A stretch of 64,000 bases of DNA from the NCBI GenBank assembly GCA_019973155.2, contig BPQB01000072.1, positions 1 to 64,000 of the forward strand. Direction: 5' to 3'. Position numbers and translations under genes: made by a program. Position 1 is the stretch's first letter; each line of letters begins with the position of its first letter. The notes under the pieces are model-generated. The model had not been told where the DNA came from and made no database searches. It worked only from the letters and a program-made list of their open reading frames with translations. The stretch comes from Phanerochaete sordida (Eukaryota > Basidiomycota > Agaricomycetes > Polyporales > Phanerochaetaceae). This document shows positions 62,605-64,000 of this stretch, in pieces.

Positions 62605-64000
62605 ATGCAGCAGCCCAAGCCCACTGCTGACGAGATCGATGCGGTCATCCAGGCTGCCACGTCCGCTTCGGCACACGCTACCTACCCCGGCATGCGCCCG
62701 CCGCGCGACACGCGTACACAGCTCTTCGTCGGCAACCTGCCCTATCGCGTGCGATGGCAGGACCTGAAAGATCTTTTTCGGCGTGCGGGGACGGTCCTAC
62801 GAGCGGACGTGTCGCTGGCGCCTGACAACAGGAGCAGGGGGTACGGAACGGTCCTCCTCGCCACCGCAGAAGACGCAGGCAGGGCGATAGACATGTTCAA
62901 TGGGTTTGTTTGGCAGACGCGAACATTAGAAGTTCGGCACGACAAGATGGGCGTGACTCCGATCGGCGAGGACTTCCACTCTCCAGCAGTAGGACACGCG
63001 GCAGGGCTAGGGCTTGGCGGAACGATGGGCTTTGGCGGAGGGACGGCGTCTGGGACCAGCAGCGGAACGGGTACGCCTTTCCCTCAGCTTCAGACAAATC
63101 TGCCAGGGGCGCTGTCGCGCCTGCCCTCGACGACTGTGTCGTCGCCTACTCTCTTTTCGACCCCAGCAGAAGAGCTCACGACCCTCAACACAAATCTCTC
63201 CAACCACATTGGTCTCGGCAAGCTCGGGTCGCCCGCGAACCATTCCCCCCGTGGAGCGGCATCGCCCTTATCCGTTCACTCGCCTCTCCTCGCCCAGCTG
63301 TCGGGTAACCACGCTGGGGCATCACTGCTGACGGCCCAGCACTCTGGATCACCTGCAGGAGCTGGCGGAGAGCGTAGCCGAAATTTGTTTGTCGGTAACG
63401 TGCGTATTATTGTTCACAGCAACCGTCCCCTCCAGAACTGACTGTGTGCGCGACAGTTACCATTCCACATCCAATGGCAAGACTTGAAGGATTTGTTCCG
63501 ACAAGCTGGCACGATCCTGCGTGCAGATGTCGCACTCGGTCCGTTACACTTCATCGTGCTAAGCGCTTACCTAACTGACTCCGCATCGACATGTGTAGGG
63601 CCTGATGGTCGTTCGAGGGGATTCGGCACAGTGAGCTTCGCGACGGAGACGGACGCGGACCGCGCAGTCAGGATGTTTAATGGGTAAGTCTCGTGCCCTG
63701 ATCGTCATCGTTCGACCTACACGCCTAGGTCACAGTGGGACAGTGACTTTCGGTAGCCTCTTCCTCGCTCGAGATACAGTCAGTCACTTGTGTCGCCCGG
63801 TGGGTTGAACGCACATCTAACCGGAGACATCTGTGACTGACTGTATGCGCTCGAAATATGCCCGGTCTACCTTGGCGATCTTCCACCGCCCTTTGCGTCA
63901 CCGACACTCATGCTGATCATCCCCACAGATATGAATTCAATGGCCGGCAGCTCAAGGTCCACTTTGACAAGTTCGCGGCCCCATCCATGACCGCGTTTCC
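62605..64000 (+). CDS. RNA-binding protein with two RRM domains, 3' end cut by window
   Basis: Exons are about 62605-63399, 63457-63538, 63599-63683 and 63929 onward. ATG 62605 is the first in-frame Met before the conserved sequence; an earlier start through an upstream exon is possible because the frame stays open back to about 62500. RRM1 (about 32-110) has RNP2 LFVGNLPY and RNP1 RGYGTVLL. A Gly/Ser/Pro-rich linker of about 145 residues follows, then RRM2 with LFVGNLPF (split by intron 1) and RNP1 RGFGTVSF, then GYEFNGRQLKVHFDKF. Both RRMs begin with a WQDLKDLFR-AGT helix, so they are internal duplicates. The type resembles Gbp2/hnRNP-M-like fungal mRNA-binding proteins. A role in mRNA export or processing is inferred from family. 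Confidence 0.85.

Overview
The window is nuclear DNA of a filamentous fungus, most likely an agaricomycete basidiomycete and possibly a polypore. The evidence is the many short GT-AG introns of about 50 to 60 nt, the DUF6535 membrane proteins, the F-box/leucine-rich-type proteins, a TKL-type kinase with a helical N-terminal domain, and glutathione transferases of the ECM4/omega-Xi type. There is no sign of prokaryotic organisation. All gene structures below come from reading splice sites by eye and from comparing paralogs within the window.

The first 40 kb is a decaying, repeatedly duplicated gene block. The repeating order is an F-box-like gene (+), a DUF6535 membrane-protein gene (-) convergent with it, a D-lactate dehydrogenase-like gene (-), a glutathione transferase relic (-), and then an unidentified degenerate segment (-) lying head-to-head with the next F-box-like gene. 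Approximate positions are: GST relic 0.1-0.75, dehydrogenase 0.76-2.64, unknown 2.9-5.3, F-box 5.6-6.9, DUF6535 7.0-10.2, dehydrogenase 10.7-13.1, GST relic 13.3-13.6, unknown 13.8-16.7, F-box 17.0/20.9-23.7, DUF6535 23.7-27.0, dehydrogenase 27.5-29.5, GST relic 29.9-30.5, F-box 33.2-33.9, DUF6535 34.9-38.0. Most copies are broken; the DUF6535 gene at 23.7-27.0 kb looks intact.

The F-box-like gene of the second block was hit twice. An LTR element carrying only a gag-like ORF (577-bp LTRs, TG..CA ends, a 4-bp duplication, one LTR mismatch noticed) sits exactly at its start codon. A 1.47-kb element with terminal and subterminal inverted repeats sits 76 bp further into the coding sequence.

From 38.7 to 50 kb, two related DUF6535 relics with the same F-box 5' flank bracket an island with two intact-looking genes: an eight-exon kinase with an N-terminal helical domain that resembles MLKL-type architecture (41.06-43.26) and a single-exon F-box-like gene (44.82-46.44). 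A GST relic is joined to the second DUF6535 relic at 48.2 kb.

From 50 to 61 kb lie another F-box-like gene, an intact DUF6535 gene (51.74-55.02) and two tandem glutathione transferase genes. The first has its last exon displaced by a 1.3-kb insertion; the second is complete with eight exons. The window ends inside a two-RRM RNA-binding protein gene (62.6 kb to the edge), which looks like an ordinary conserved housekeeping gene at the margin of this variable cluster.
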